This document shows, one piece after another, positions 36,242-45,190 of a DNA stretch of 64,000 nt (position 1 is the stretch's first letter; every line of letters begins with the position of its first letter). The DNA is taken from contig NZ_JBEFDG010000030.1 in NCBI RefSeq assembly GCF_040137905.1, forward strand, positions 83,574 through 147,573, in the 5' to 3' direction. Below the pieces are notes generated by a model. The model was given only the letters and a program-made list of their open reading frames with translations. It was not told where the DNA came from and did no database searches. Both the position numbers and the translations under genes were made by a program. This stretch comes from Corticimicrobacter sp040137905 (GTDB lineage Bacteria; Pseudomonadota; Gammaproteobacteria; Burkholderiales; Burkholderiaceae_B).

Positions 36242-37368
36242 TCATTCTGGGTTTCGAAAGTTCCTGCGACGAGACAGGTGTCGCGTTGGCCTGCACCGAG
36301 CGCGGCCTGTTGGCCCATGCGCTGCACAGCCAGATCGCCATGCATGGCGAATATGGCGGTGTGGTGCCTGAACTTGCCTCGCGAGATCATATCCGTCGCG
36401 TGGTGCCGTTGACCCGTCAGGTACTGGATGGAGCAGGGCTGTCGTGGCGTGATCTTGGTGCTGTGGCTTATACGGCGGGTCCGGGCCTGGGCGGGGCATT
36501 GCTGGTCGGTGCCAGCGTGGCGCAATCCGTCGCCTGGGCACATGGCCTGCCGACGCTTGGCATCCACCACCTGGAAGGTCATCTGCTGTCGCCGCTGCTG
36601 GCCGAACCGCAGCCGACGTTTCCGTTCCTGGCGCTGCTGGTGTCCGGTGGGCATACCCAGATCATGAAAGTCAGTGGTGTAGGGGAATACGAGCTGCTGG
36701 GAGAAACGCTGGATGATGCCGCCGGTGAAGCCTTCGACAAGACTGCCAAACTGATGGGCCTGCCTTATCCGGGTGGTCCGGCACTGGCGGCGCTGGCTGA
36801 GCAGGGTGACGAGCACGCCGTGCAATTGCCGCGGCCCATGCTGCATTCGCATGACTACGATTTCAGTTTCAGTGGCCTGAAGACCGCCGTGCTGACCCGC
36901 ATGCGGCAATTGACTGCTGCAGCGGCGCACGAAAGAGAGACTGCCAGCCACGATGGCATTGCCATGGTTCCACCGAGTACTGCCGATACCGCAGCGGCAG
37001 CATGGACGGTACCGCTCCAGGCGCGTGCCGATCTGGCGGCAGCGACCCAGGCGGCAATTGTCGATGTGCTGGTGGCGAAGGCGGTCAGAGCGCTCAAGGA
37101 TGAAGGCTTGACCCGATTGGTGGTGGCAGGTGGCGTGGGGGCCAACAAACGGTTGCGCCGCAAGCTGCAGGACGCCCTGGCTTCGGTGCACAATGCCGAG
37201 GTGTTTTTCCCGCCGCTGGAATTCTGCACCGACAACGGCGCGATGATCGCCTTTGCGGCTGCATTGCGGATCAATGCGGGCAAGGCGCAGTTCAATACGG
37301 ACCACGCTTTTACCGTGCGGCCACGCTGGCCGCTGGACCAGATCGAGGCCTCGGCGGAGCTGTTTTAA
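36238..37368 (+). CDS. tsaD: tRNA N6-adenosine threonylcarbamoyltransferase
   Basis: 376 residues; most TsaD proteins have 335-345. Transfers the threonylcarbamoyl group to A37 of ANN-decoding tRNAs with TsaB, TsaE and TsaC. Metal ligands: His110 and His114 region in GIHHLEGHLL; other motifs LLVSGGHTQ, GEAFDKTAKLMGLPYPGGP, FSFSGLKTAV and the closing CTDNGAMIAFAA. The extra length is an insertion around residues 225-260 rich in Ala, Thr and Ser between the FSFSGLKTAV segment and QAAIVDVLVAKA. Coupled to yigZ by ATGA; convergent with the next small gene. Confidence 0.96.
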   Translation: MIILGFESSCDETGVALACTERGLLAHALHSQIAMHGEYGGVVPELASRDHIRRVVPLTRQVLDGAGLSWRDLGAVAYTAGPGLGGALLVGASVAQSVAWAHGLPTLGIHHLEGHLLSPLLAEPQPTFPFLALLVSGGHTQIMKVSGVGEYELLGETLDDAAGEAFDKTAKLMGLPYPGGPALAALAEQGDEHAVQLPRPMLHSHDYDFSFSGLKTAVLTRMRQLTAAAAHERETASHDGIAMVPPSTADTAAAAWTVPLQARADLAAATQAAIVDVLVAKAVRALKDEGLTRLVVAGGVGANKRLRRKLQDALASVHNAEVFFPPLEFCTDNGAMIAFAAALRINAGKAQFNTDHAFTVRPRWPLDQIEASAELF

Positions 37369-37658
37369 CTCAAGGGTCGGGAGGGGACTCTATGGGGCAG
37401 AGGGCTTAATGCGATTGTGTACCCAGTCGTGATGTGGGACGCCTGGAGCAAGGCATCCATGCAATGCGCGGCTTGTACCCGTGCTGCTTCTTCCGAATGA
37501 GACTCCAGTGTGAAGTAAATTTCGTCACACTGATTTGTCTGACTTCCTACGCATCCGCTATCGGGAATAGTCGCATCGAGCGCATTGAAAAGGGCAACTC
37601 GCTCTGCAAGCGTGAGCTTGCGGGATAAGTCACCGTAGACAGCGTATTGCATTTTCAT
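37365..37658 (-). CDS. Hypothetical small protein
   Basis: 97 residues from MKMQYAVYGDLSRKLTLAERV (ATG at 37658; alternatives at 37667 and 37652). The pattern YAVYGDLSRKLT ... ALDATIPDSGCVG ... DEIYFTLESHSEEAARVQAAHCMDALL looks like a compact alpha/beta ferredoxin-like fold and resembles unannotated small proteins I recall from other proteobacteria. It stops on the same TTAA that ends tsaD, so the two genes share bases in opposite directions. plsY begins upstream on the same strand and ends 20 bases before it. Function unknown. Confidence 0.62.
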   Translation of the reverse strand: MKMQYAVYGDLSRKLTLAERVALFNALDATIPDSGCVGSQTNQCDEIYFTLESHSEEAARVQAAHCMDALLQASHITTGYTIALSPLPHRVPSRPLS

Positions 37659-37677
37659 CATCAGCAACCAGATGATT

Positions 37678-38370
37678 TTATCGGTGCCGGGTCTGCTGTT
37701 TGCCCGTTGTGCCTGCCTGCTGACCAGCGGTTTTTTTCTTGCCGCCGATCTTGCCTTCGGTGCCTTGCAGCAGGCGCGAGATATTGGCCTTGTGGCGATA
37801 GATCAGCATCAGGCTGATGATGCCGATGGCGGTGCCGATGCGTCCGTCTGCGGGCCAGGCAATGCCGGCCCCCAGCAGGTAGTAGATGGGCGCGCAGGCT
37901 GCCGCCAGCAAGGCTGCCAGCGATGAGTAGCGCGTGAAATAGGCGACCAGCAGCCATGTCACCAATGCCGCGAGGGCCAGCAGAGGATGCAGTGCCAGCA
38001 GCACGCCCATGGCTGTGGCCACGCCTTTGCCGCCCTTGAAGCCGAGAAACAGTGGGTACAGATGGCCCAGGAATACGGCGACGGCGTAGCCGGCAATCCA
38101 TCCGGCATCCAGGCCGAGGCCCGGTCCGAAGCGCAGGGCAAGGGCTACCATCAGCCAGCCCTTGAACAGGTCTCCCAGCAGGGTAAGCGCTGCGGCGAGC
38201 TTGTTGCCCGTGCGCAGAACATTGGTGGCCCCGGGATTGCCCGAGCCGTAATTGCGAGGGTCGTCGAGCCGCATGAGCTTGCTGACCACGACGGCAAACG
38301 GAATGGAGCCGACCAGATAGGATGCCAGGAGAAAACCGATGCCGGTGGCAAAAGAAGGAAAATCGCTCAT
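37678..38370 (-). CDS. plsY: Glycerol-3-phosphate acyltransferase PlsY
   Basis: 230 residues with five to seven membrane segments. Uses acyl-phosphate to acylate glycerol-3-phosphate, the first step of phospholipid synthesis. Conserved loops: SYLVGSIPFA at the N-terminus, DDPRNYGSGNPGATNVLR (about 36-53), and FLGFKGGKGVATAMG near residue 110, the phosphate-binding Gly-rich loop. The C-terminal 30 residues are Lys/Gln/Thr-rich and cytoplasmic. Divergent from surE with a 121-base gap that holds a TACAAT element at 38433. Confidence 0.95.
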   Translation of the reverse strand: MSDFPSFATGIGFLLASYLVGSIPFAVVVSKLMRLDDPRNYGSGNPGATNVLRTGNKLAAALTLLGDLFKGWLMVALALRFGPGLGLDAGWIAGYAVAVFLGHLYPLFLGFKGGKGVATAMGVLLALHPLLALAALVTWLLVAYFTRYSSLAALLAAACAPIYYLLGAGIAWPADGRIGTAIGIISLMLIYRHKANISRLLQGTEGKIGGKKKTAGQQAGTTGKQQTRHR

Positions 38371-38491
38371 AAATGCCTGCTGTTCGACGATAAAAAAGGG
38401 GGCTTACAGCCATCCGGCCGGTACGGACAGAGTACAATCGACGGATTCGCAAGTGTAGCGCCGAACGCACTGATTTTACTTGGGAGTCTGC

Positions 38492-39256
38492 ATGCATATC
38501 CTGGTTTCCAACGACGACGGCTATTCCGCGCCGGGACTCGAAGCGCTGGTCAAGGCACTCGACGGCCTGGGCCGCATTACGGTGGTCGCACCCGAAACCA
38601 ATTGCAGCGGTGCCTCCAATTCCCTGACCCTAAACCGGCCTCTGTGGGTGCGGACGGCATCCAATGGTTTTCACTGCGTCAGCGGCACGCCCTCGGATTG
38701 CGTGCACGTCGCCCTGACAGGCCTGCTCGGCGAACGTCCCGACCTGGTGGTGTCAGGCATCAATAACGGTGCCAACATGGGCGATGATACGCTGTACTCC
38801 GGTACGGTTGCCGCAGCGACAGAGGGCTACCTGTTCGGAATTCCTTCGATTGCATTTTCTCTGGTGCAAAAGGGCTGGGAGCACCTGGATGCCGCTGCGG
38901 CGATTGCACGCAGCATCGTCGAGCGCCAGATCGAGGCACCGCTGCGTGCGCCAGTGCTGCTCAACGTCAATATTCCCAACCGCTCCCTTTACGACATCAA
39001 GCCGGCTCGTGTCACGCGACTGGGCCGGCGCCATCCTTCCGAGCCCGTGGTGCGTACGGCCACGCCCTATGGCGAGACCGTTTACTGGATAGGGCCATCC
39101 GGCACTGCGGCCGATGCCGCCCCGGGAACCGATTTCCATGCGCTGGCCGAAGGCCATGTCTCGATCACGCCGCTGCGTGTCGATCTGACCCACCATGAGC
39201 AGATCGAGACAATACACGGCTGGACGGAGCAACTGGAACCATGCGCCCGCGCCTGA
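38492..39256 (+). CDS. surE: 5'/3'-nucleotidase SurE
   Basis: 254 residues from the ATG at 38492, preceded by GGGAG. Metal-dependent nucleotidase/exopolyphosphatase linked to stationary-phase survival. Metal ligands are Asp8 and Asp9 in VSNDDGYSAPG, with Ser in NCSGASNSLT and Asn in VSGINNGANMGDDTLYSGTVAAA. Full length. Followed by pcm, which overlaps its last 16 bases, giving the classic surE-pcm-nlpD order. Confidence 0.96.
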   Translation: MHILVSNDDGYSAPGLEALVKALDGLGRITVVAPETNCSGASNSLTLNRPLWVRTASNGFHCVSGTPSDCVHVALTGLLGERPDLVVSGINNGANMGDDTLYSGTVAAATEGYLFGIPSIAFSLVQKGWEHLDAAAAIARSIVERQIEAPLRAPVLLNVNIPNRSLYDIKPARVTRLGRRHPSEPVVRTATPYGETVYWIGPSGTAADAAPGTDFHALAEGHVSITPLRVDLTHHEQIETIHGWTEQLEPCARA

Positions 39257-40071
39257 CGGATGCCACCGCCATGATGGCGGCCGACAGTCGTTCGCGAAAA
39301 AGCGGGCTGCCCTGGAGCGCGAGTGCGCTATCCGGGTTCAGCCCCGCAAACAGCAATACCCGGATTTCGGCCAGCCGCCTGCCGTTGCGTGCCGATGCGG
39401 TCGTGCCTTCACTGCGCGCACCGGGCAACCTCGGCCTCAATTCGGAACGCCAGCGTGCGGCCATGGTCGAGCGCCTGCGGCGGCAGGGCATTGCCGACGA
39501 ACGCGTGCTGCGCGCCATGCAGGCTGTGCTGCGACACAGCTTTGTCGATGAAGCGCTGGCCAGCCGCGCCTACGATGATGCGGCGCTGCCGATCGGCTTT
39601 GCTCAGACCATTTCCCAGCCCTGGGTTGTGGCCCACATGATCCAGACCGTGCTGCGCGACCGGATGCCGCGTAAAATACTGGAAATCGGTGCCGGGTGTG
39701 GCTATCAGGCGGCGGTGCTGGCGCATTGCGCGCCCGAAGTCCACTCGATAGAGCGGATACAGGGGCTATATGACCTGGCTCGCCACAATTTTCAAAAATT
39801 GAAAATAGCATCGATCAAATTGCATTATGGTGACGGCATGCGTGGGCTGCCTGATGCTGCGCCCTTCGATGCCATCGTCATTGCAGCCGCCGGCCTGGAA
39901 ATCCCGGCTGGATTGCGGTTGCAGCTTGCCATTGGCGGGCGCCTGATTGCCCCTGAAGGTGGAGAAGAACAACGTCTGGTTCTGATAGAGCGCACCGGAG
40001 CGCAGGACTGGACCCGAATTGAACTTGAACCGGTGCGTTTTGTCCCGCTCAAGGCGGGTACACAGACATGA
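39241..40071 (+). CDS. pcm: Protein-L-isoaspartate O-methyltransferase
   Basis: 276 residues, about 60 longer than E. coli Pcm because of an N-terminal extension (MRPRLTDATAMMAADSRSR ...) that starts inside surE. Repairs isoaspartate in aged proteins with S-adenosylmethionine. Family motifs: ALPIGFAQTISQPWVVAHM (substrate loop), ILEIGAGCGYQAAVLA (SAM-binding motif I), VHSIERIQGLYDLA, LHYGDGMRGLPDAAPFDAIVI, GGRLIAPEGG. Starts further in are possible, since the extension is not conserved to my knowledge. Stop overlaps nlpD (ATGA). Confidence 0.93.
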   Translation: MRPRLTDATAMMAADSRSRKSGLPWSASALSGFSPANSNTRISASRLPLRADAVVPSLRAPGNLGLNSERQRAAMVERLRRQGIADERVLRAMQAVLRHSFVDEALASRAYDDAALPIGFAQTISQPWVVAHMIQTVLRDRMPRKILEIGAGCGYQAAVLAHCAPEVHSIERIQGLYDLARHNFQKLKIASIKLHYGDGMRGLPDAAPFDAIVIAAAGLEIPAGLRLQLAIGGRLIAPEGGEEQRLVLIERTGAQDWTRIELEPVRFVPLKAGTQT

Positions 40072-41003
40072 ATAGACAGGAGAATTACATGCCAGTGCGG
40101 GTGTCGCCCACGATGGATATCAATCAACCCTTGGGTTTCCAGGGCGGTCGGCTGCTTGCCTCCTCCCTGCTGGTGCTGGCATTGGCTGCCTGCACGACGA
40201 CCGACCAGCGGGCCCCGATTCGCGACATGTCGCAACAGCGTGGCGGCGAGAGCGCCCAGCAGGTCGCACAGCCCGCCCTGCGCCATGTCGTCAAGCCCGG
40301 CGATACGCTCTACCAGATCGCACGACGCTACCAGGTCGATGCAGGATCGCTGATCGCCTGGAACAAGCTGAGCGACCCAGGCCGCCTGAGCCCTGGTCAG
40401 GAGCTTATCGTCAGTGCGCCGGGCAGCGCAGCAGCAACACAACCCGGTGCTTCGTCGACGGCCCAGGTCACACCGATTTCCGAGCCATCCTCGGCAGAAG
40501 TGCGTCCGGTCGATCTCAATGCCGGTTCTCAGCCACCCGTCAGCGCGGGTAGCGAGACGCCTGCAGCCACACCCACTGCGCCCCCCCCTTCGGCCACGGC
40601 AGGGGCCGGTAATGTGCCGCGTGCCGCCGATGCCAATGTGATCGCCTGGGGCTGGCCTGCCAGTGGTGAGCTGATCCAGACCTTCGGCGGTTCCAGCCGC
40701 GGGATCGATATTTCCGGTACGGCCGGCGATCCGATCTATGCGGCAGCCGATGGCAAGGTCATGTTCACGGGCAGTGGCGTGCGTGGCCGCGGCAACCTGA
40801 TCATCATCAATCACCAGCGCAATGCCTTCATCACGGTCTATGCCCATAACCGTTCAATGCTGGTCAAGGCCGGCCAGGACGTGAAGAAGGGCGACAAGAT
40901 CGCGGAAATGGGTCAGACCGACACCACGTCACCGCGACTCTATTTCGAGATCCGTCGCCAGGGCACGCCGGTCAATCCGCTGGGCTACCTGCCGGCAAAA
41001 TGA
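40068..41003 (+). CDS. nlpD: NlpD-like lipoprotein with LysM and degenerate LytM domains
   Basis: 311 residues. A signal peptide with lipobox LALAAC gives lipidation at Cys42; the preceding 27 residues are unusually long, so the ATG at codon 8 or 16 may be the true start. LysM domain at about 74-116 (KPGDTLYQIARRYQV ... LSPGQELIV) binds peptidoglycan; a Pro/Ala/Thr linker leads to a LytM/M23 domain (about 200-308). The zinc ligands are missing: RGIDI instead of H-x3-D, YAHN instead of H-x-H, LYFE instead of LHFE. As in E. coli NlpD and EnvC, it should activate amidases rather than cut itself. Overlaps pcm and the exonuclease gene. rpoS, which usually follows, is absent here. Confidence 0.92.
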   Translation: MNRQENYMPVRVSPTMDINQPLGFQGGRLLASSLLVLALAACTTTDQRAPIRDMSQQRGGESAQQVAQPALRHVVKPGDTLYQIARRYQVDAGSLIAWNKLSDPGRLSPGQELIVSAPGSAAATQPGASSTAQVTPISEPSSAEVRPVDLNAGSQPPVSAGSETPAATPTAPPPSATAGAGNVPRAADANVIAWGWPASGELIQTFGGSSRGIDISGTAGDPIYAAADGKVMFTGSGVRGRGNLIIINHQRNAFITVYAHNRSMLVKAGQDVKKGDKIAEMGQTDTTSPRLYFEIRRQGTPVNPLGYLPAK

Positions 41004-41782
41004 TTCCGCACCTGGTCTTCGATCTCGAGACTATTCCGGATGCAGACGGCTTGCGCCGTTTGCGCGATGCCCAGGGGCTGGATGATGCTGCCGTGGTCGA
41101 GCAGGCACTGGCTGCACGGCGCGAGGCGGTCGGCCACGACTTCATGCCGCTGCACCTGCACCGTATCGTAGCCATTGGGTGTGTATTCCGCGATGATCGG
41201 GGATTTCAGGTGCGTTGCCTGGGAGAGCCCGGAGACAGCGAGGCCACGCTGATCTCGACCTTCTTCAAGACCATCGAGCGCTATACGCCACGCCTGATCA
41301 GCTGGAATGGGTCGGGCTTCGATTTGCCGGTGCTGCATTACCGAAGCCTGATCCACGGCATTGTCGCACCGCGCTATTGGGACACGGGCGAAGATGATCG
41401 CGATTTCCGCTACAACAATTACATCAGCCGCTACCATACCCGTCATGTCGATCTGATGGACGTGCTGGCCAAGTACAACGGCCGGGCCAACGCGCCTCTC
41501 GACGAGCTTGCCAAGCTGTGTGGCTTTCCAGGCAAGCTGGGTGTCGATGGCAGTCAGGTCTGGCCTATGTGGCAGCAGGGTGCCATCGATGATATCCGGG
41601 CCTACTGCGAAACGGATGTCGCCAATACCTGGCTGGTCTATACGCGCTTTCGTCTACTGCGTGGCGAGATCGACCAGACCGGCTACGCGCAGGAGCTGGC
41701 CGTAGTCAAAGAGGCACTGGCGGCTTTGCCAGGGTCTCATTGGCAGGAATATCTGGCGGCCTGGGCGGAGTCGGCACGCTAG
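41000..41782 (+). CDS. Predicted 3'-5' exonuclease, PolB-like (DNA_pol_B_exo2)
   Basis: 260 residues of the DEDD exonuclease superfamily. Motif I FDLETIP gives Asp8 and Glu10; motif II is SWNGSGFDLPVLHYRS (about residue 110); motif III is YCETDVANTWLVYTRF (about 200), the DEDDy-like form with tyrosine. A HRIVAIGCVFRDD strand follows motif I as in the family. No polymerase domain, so it is a stand-alone nuclease of unknown pathway, perhaps DNA repair or RNA trimming. Coupled to nlpD by ATGA. Confidence 0.88.
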   Translation: MIPHLVFDLETIPDADGLRRLRDAQGLDDAAVVEQALAARREAVGHDFMPLHLHRIVAIGCVFRDDRGFQVRCLGEPGDSEATLISTFFKTIERYTPRLISWNGSGFDLPVLHYRSLIHGIVAPRYWDTGEDDRDFRYNNYISRYHTRHVDLMDVLAKYNGRANAPLDELAKLCGFPGKLGVDGSQVWPMWQQGAIDDIRAYCETDVANTWLVYTRFRLLRGEIDQTGYAQELAVVKEALAALPGSHWQEYLAAWAESAR

Positions 41783-41904
41783 GTCGATCTTGCATCTGCA
41801 TGCAGCGAGGGGCTTGGAAAGTCGCTCTGGAATGGCTGCTGCCTGATCCGCAGATCACTGAGCTGACGATGAACAAAAATCCGCTTGCCTGAGTCTGGCC
41901 CTGG

Positions 41905-44214
41905 TCAGCCCTTGACGCGGATGATCTTCTGCACCTGCGGTACGTGCCGGATGGAGCGGATGACGCGGGCCAGATGCTGCCGGCTGTCGACCTGTACCGT
42001 GAGATTGACTGATACCGTGGCACTGACATCATCCTGCATGGCGACGTGCACGATATTGGAGTCGGCTGCCGTGACTTCGGCAGCGATACGGCCCAGCACG
42101 CCGCGCTCGTTGATGATGACGATTTCGAGGCGTGTGGAGAGGTGGCGGGCGGTGTGCTCGTCCCAGGCCACGTTGATCCAGCGTTCTGGTTCGCGCGCCT
42201 GCTGGCGCAAGGCGTTGGGGCAGTCGGCCGTATGTACGACCAGCCCGTGGCCGACGCGGATGCCGGCGATGACCTGATCACCCGGCAACGGGCCGCAGCA
42301 GGGTGCCAGTTGTACGGCCTGGCCTTCATTGCCCTGGATGAGCACGGGCGCATTGCGTGCCGAAGTAAGGTCGTCGTCAGCTGCGGCGGTGGTGGCCAGC
42401 AGCGGATGTTCGGGAGCAAAGCGCCGTGCCACTACGGCAGCCAGTCGCTTGCCCAGGCCGATGTCGGCCATGATCTCGTCGCGATCAACAGCGCCGCTGC
42501 TGCGCACCAGCTTGTCCCAGGCGGGATCGTCGGTGGCAGGGATCTCGATGTGCAGTGCCTGCAGTGCCTGTTGCAGCATGCGTTCGCCAAAGGCGACCGA
42601 TTCGGCGTACTTGACCGTGCGCAGGTAGTGGCGGATTTCCGAACGGGCTCGCCCGGTCCGCACGTAATTGAGCCACTGCGCGTTGGGCCGCGAAGTCGAT
42701 GCCGTGATGATTTCTATGCGATCGCCGCTGTGCAGCTCGGTGCGCAGTGGCACGAATTCATCGTTGACCTTGGCGGCAACGGTCTGGTTGCCGATGTCGG
42801 TATGGATGGTATAGGCGAAATCGACCGGCGTGGCACCACGCGGCAGCGAAATGATCTTGCCCTTGGGGGTGAAGACGTAGACCGAGTCCGGGAACAGATC
42901 GACCTTGACGTGCTCGAGGAACTCGCCCGAGTCGCCGGTCTGGCTCTGGATGTCGAGCAGCGATTGCAGCCACTGGTGGGTGCGCTTCTGCAACTGGTTG
43001 AGCGTGACGCCTTCTTCCTTGTAGAGCCAGTGCGCGGCGACGCCTTCCTCGGCGATCTGGTGCATGTCGCGGGTGCGGAACTGGAACTCGATCGGAGTGC
43101 CGTAGGGGCCGACCAGTGTGGTATGCAGGGACTGGTAGCCGTTCAGCTTGGGAATGGCAATGTAGTCCTTGAATTTGCCGGGCACCGGGCGATAGAGCTG
43201 GTGCAGCGTGCCCAGCGCCAGGTAGCACTCGGGCAGGGTGTGTACGATGATGCGAAAACCGTAGACATCCAGCACCTCGGAAAAGCTTTTCTTTTGCTCT
43301 TCCATCTTGCTGTAGATGCCGTAGAGGGTCTTTTCACGGCCGCTGACTTCGGCTTCGATGCCGGCAGCAGGCAACGCGGCACGCACCGTATCGGTAATTC
43401 TGTTGATGACATCGCGGCGATTGCCGCGCGCGGCCAGCACGGCCTTCTGGAGTACCCGCTGGCGGTTTGGATGGACTGCGGCGAAACAGCGGTCCTGCAG
43501 TTCGCGGAACAGGGCATTGAGACCCAGCCGGTCGGCGATGGGCGAGTAGATGTCAAGGGTTTCGCGGGCGACGCGCTTGCGTTTTTCGGGCGGTACGGCG
43601 TCGAGCGTGCGCATGTTGTGCAGCCGGTCGGCCAGCTTGACCAGGATGACGCGGACATCGCGCGCCATCGCCAGCAGCATCTTGCGGAAGCTTTCTGCCT
43701 GTTGCTGCGCCTTGCTGGCGAAATCCAGCCGATCAAGCTTGGACAGACCGTCGACCAGTTCGGCAACATCGCCACCGAAACGCTCGGTGAGTTCCTGCTT
43801 GGAGACGCCCTGATCCTCCATCACATCGTGCAACAGTGCGGCCATCAGGGCCTGTGCATCGAGCTTCCAGCCGGCGCAGATGGCCGTGACGGCGATGGGA
43901 TGGGTAATGTAGGGTTCGCCGCTGGTGCGGAACTGGCCCAGATGGGCCTGGTCGGCAAAGCGGTAGGCTTCGCGAACCTGTTCGACTTCTTTCTTGTCGA
44001 GGTAGGTGGCCAGTAACTCGGCCAAGGGTGCAAAGGAAACGATGGTGGCGACATTTGGTGCTGTCGTTGCCTGGCTTGCAGGCAGCGGCAGGGCGGCCGT
44101 GCCGGCTGCGCCTTTTTTGCCGCTGGCATTCGGTGTTCTGCGACCCAGCCGGGAACCGGCCTTGATCGCTGCGATCAATCCGGAAGAGGCGTGTCTGAGT
44201 CCACTGAATGCCAT
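41905..44214 (-). CDS. spoT: Bifunctional (p)ppGpp synthetase/hydrolase, RelA/SpoT family
   Basis: 769 residues. The HD hydrolase domain is intact (His105, His129, Asp130 in THPIAVTAICAG and ALLHDVMED), so it can degrade (p)ppGpp. The synthetase domain carries VYGFRIIVHT, PGKFKDYIAIPKLNGYQSLHTTLVGPYG; the basic K-F-K-D sequence matches bifunctional rather than RelA-only enzymes. Then come TGS (VYVFTPKGKIISLPRGATPVDFAYTIH), a zinc-finger/helical region and an ACT domain at the end (RLEIVIINERGVLGRIAAEVTAAD). Immediately downstream of rpoZ and gmk as in many proteobacteria, a link between omega subunit and ppGpp. Confidence 0.95.
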   Translation of the reverse strand: MAFSGLRHASSGLIAAIKAGSRLGRRTPNASGKKGAAGTAALPLPASQATTAPNVATIVSFAPLAELLATYLDKKEVEQVREAYRFADQAHLGQFRTSGEPYITHPIAVTAICAGWKLDAQALMAALLHDVMEDQGVSKQELTERFGGDVAELVDGLSKLDRLDFASKAQQQAESFRKMLLAMARDVRVILVKLADRLHNMRTLDAVPPEKRKRVARETLDIYSPIADRLGLNALFRELQDRCFAAVHPNRQRVLQKAVLAARGNRRDVINRITDTVRAALPAAGIEAEVSGREKTLYGIYSKMEEQKKSFSEVLDVYGFRIIVHTLPECYLALGTLHQLYRPVPGKFKDYIAIPKLNGYQSLHTTLVGPYGTPIEFQFRTRDMHQIAEEGVAAHWLYKEEGVTLNQLQKRTHQWLQSLLDIQSQTGDSGEFLEHVKVDLFPDSVYVFTPKGKIISLPRGATPVDFAYTIHTDIGNQTVAAKVNDEFVPLRTELHSGDRIEIITASTSRPNAQWLNYVRTGRARSEIRHYLRTVKYAESVAFGERMLQQALQALHIEIPATDDPAWDKLVRSSGAVDRDEIMADIGLGKRLAAVVARRFAPEHPLLATTAAADDDLTSARNAPVLIQGNEGQAVQLAPCCGPLPGDQVIAGIRVGHGLVVHTADCPNALRQQAREPERWINVAWDEHTARHLSTRLEIVIINERGVLGRIAAEVTAADSNIVHVAMQDDVSATVSVNLTVQVDSRQHLARVIRSIRHVPQVQKIIRVKG

Positions 44215-44233
44215 GATGCCACCCGTGCCTGGG

Positions 44234-44437
44234 TCAGGTCGGAACTTTGCGCAGCATTTCGACGCCGGTCACACCTTCGGCGATTTCACGCAGTGCAGCC
44301 ACAGTGGGCTTGTCGCGGGTTTCGATGCGCGGGGCATGGCCCTGGGCCAGCTGGCGGGCACGATAGGTCGCAGCCAGCGTGAGCTTGAAGCGGTTGGGGA
44401 TCTGGTTCAGGCAGTCTTCGACGGTGATTCGGGCCAT
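44234..44437 (-). CDS. rpoZ: RNA polymerase omega subunit
   Basis: 67 residues from the ATG at 44437 (MARITVEDCLNQIPNRFKLTLAATYRARQL). Binds the beta-prime C-terminus and, with DksA, forms a ppGpp site. The first 60 residues contain the entire conserved fold, including NRFKLTLAATYRARQL and KPTVAALREIAEG. The longer open frame to 44560 runs into the gmk gene region and is not used. Nineteen bases before spoT. Confidence 0.95.
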   Translation of the reverse strand: MARITVEDCLNQIPNRFKLTLAATYRARQLAQGHAPRIETRDKPTVAALREIAEGVTGVEMLRKVPT

Positions 44438-44489
44438 GGCATTGTCCTGTGTGAAATGGATTCGTGAAGCAGATTTTGCGTGTGCCGGA

Positions 44490-45122
44490 TCAGTTGCCGC
44501 TGTCCTGGCTGATGCCGAGTTCGGCGAAAAGCGCAGCATGCCGCAGGGCTTGCGCGGCAAAGCGCAGACGTGCGGCGGAGATGATTCTTTTCAGTTCTGA
44601 AAGGGCAACGCTAAATTCTTGATTAATAATAACATATTCGAATTCTGGCGCGTGCGCGATTTCACCGCCTGCGGCCAGCATGCGGCGGGCAATGACTTGT
44701 TCGCTGTCCTGGCCGCGCTGGCGCAGACGCTCCTCGAGCGCATCGATCGAGGGGGGCAGGATGAAGATTCCTTGTGCCAGCGGAAAATGCTTCTTGACCT
44801 GACGGGCTCCCTGCCAGTCGATCTCGAGCAGCACATCCTGGCCCTGGACCAGGGCGCGGTCCATGATATCGCGGGGCGTGCCATAGAAATTGCCGTGCAC
44901 TTCGGCCCATTCGAGCAACTGGCCGTTGTCGCGCATCTGCTTGAAGGTGTCCACGCTGAGAAAGCGATAGTGGCGACCGTCTATTTCGCCGGGGCGCGGT
45001 GTACGAGTCGTACAGGATACCGAGAGCAGAATGTCGCGGTCGGATTCCAGCAGTGCGTTGACCAGGCTGGATTTTCCGGCGCCACTTGGCGCCACGACCA
45101 TGAAGATGTTTCCGGCTGACAT
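44490..45122 (-). CDS. gmk: Guanylate kinase
   Basis: 210 residues from the ATG at 45122 (MSAGNIFMVVAPSGAGKSSLVNALL). Phosphorylates GMP to GDP in the purine pathway, feeding GTP and ppGpp pools. P-loop APSGAGKSS at 10-18; GMP-binding segments SVSCTTRTPRPGEIDGRHYRF and GNFYGTPRD; the lid LEERLRQRGQDSEQVIARRM. Complete. Followed by rpoZ and spoT. Confidence 0.96.
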   Translation of the reverse strand: MSAGNIFMVVAPSGAGKSSLVNALLESDRDILLSVSCTTRTPRPGEIDGRHYRFLSVDTFKQMRDNGQLLEWAEVHGNFYGTPRDIMDRALVQGQDVLLEIDWQGARQVKKHFPLAQGIFILPPSIDALEERLRQRGQDSEQVIARRMLAAGGEIAHAPEFEYVIINQEFSVALSELKRIISAARLRFAAQALRHAALFAELGISQDSGN

Positions 45123-45190
45123 GAGGTACTGCGTTCCTGCGCAAAAACATAAGGATAACAAGAAATGTCAGGGCCCGGCAGGTACACGAC

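Noticed and set aside
42046..44016. Long open frame antisense to spoT
   Set aside because: Same compositional artefact; the minus-strand product is an unmistakable RelA/SpoT protein.
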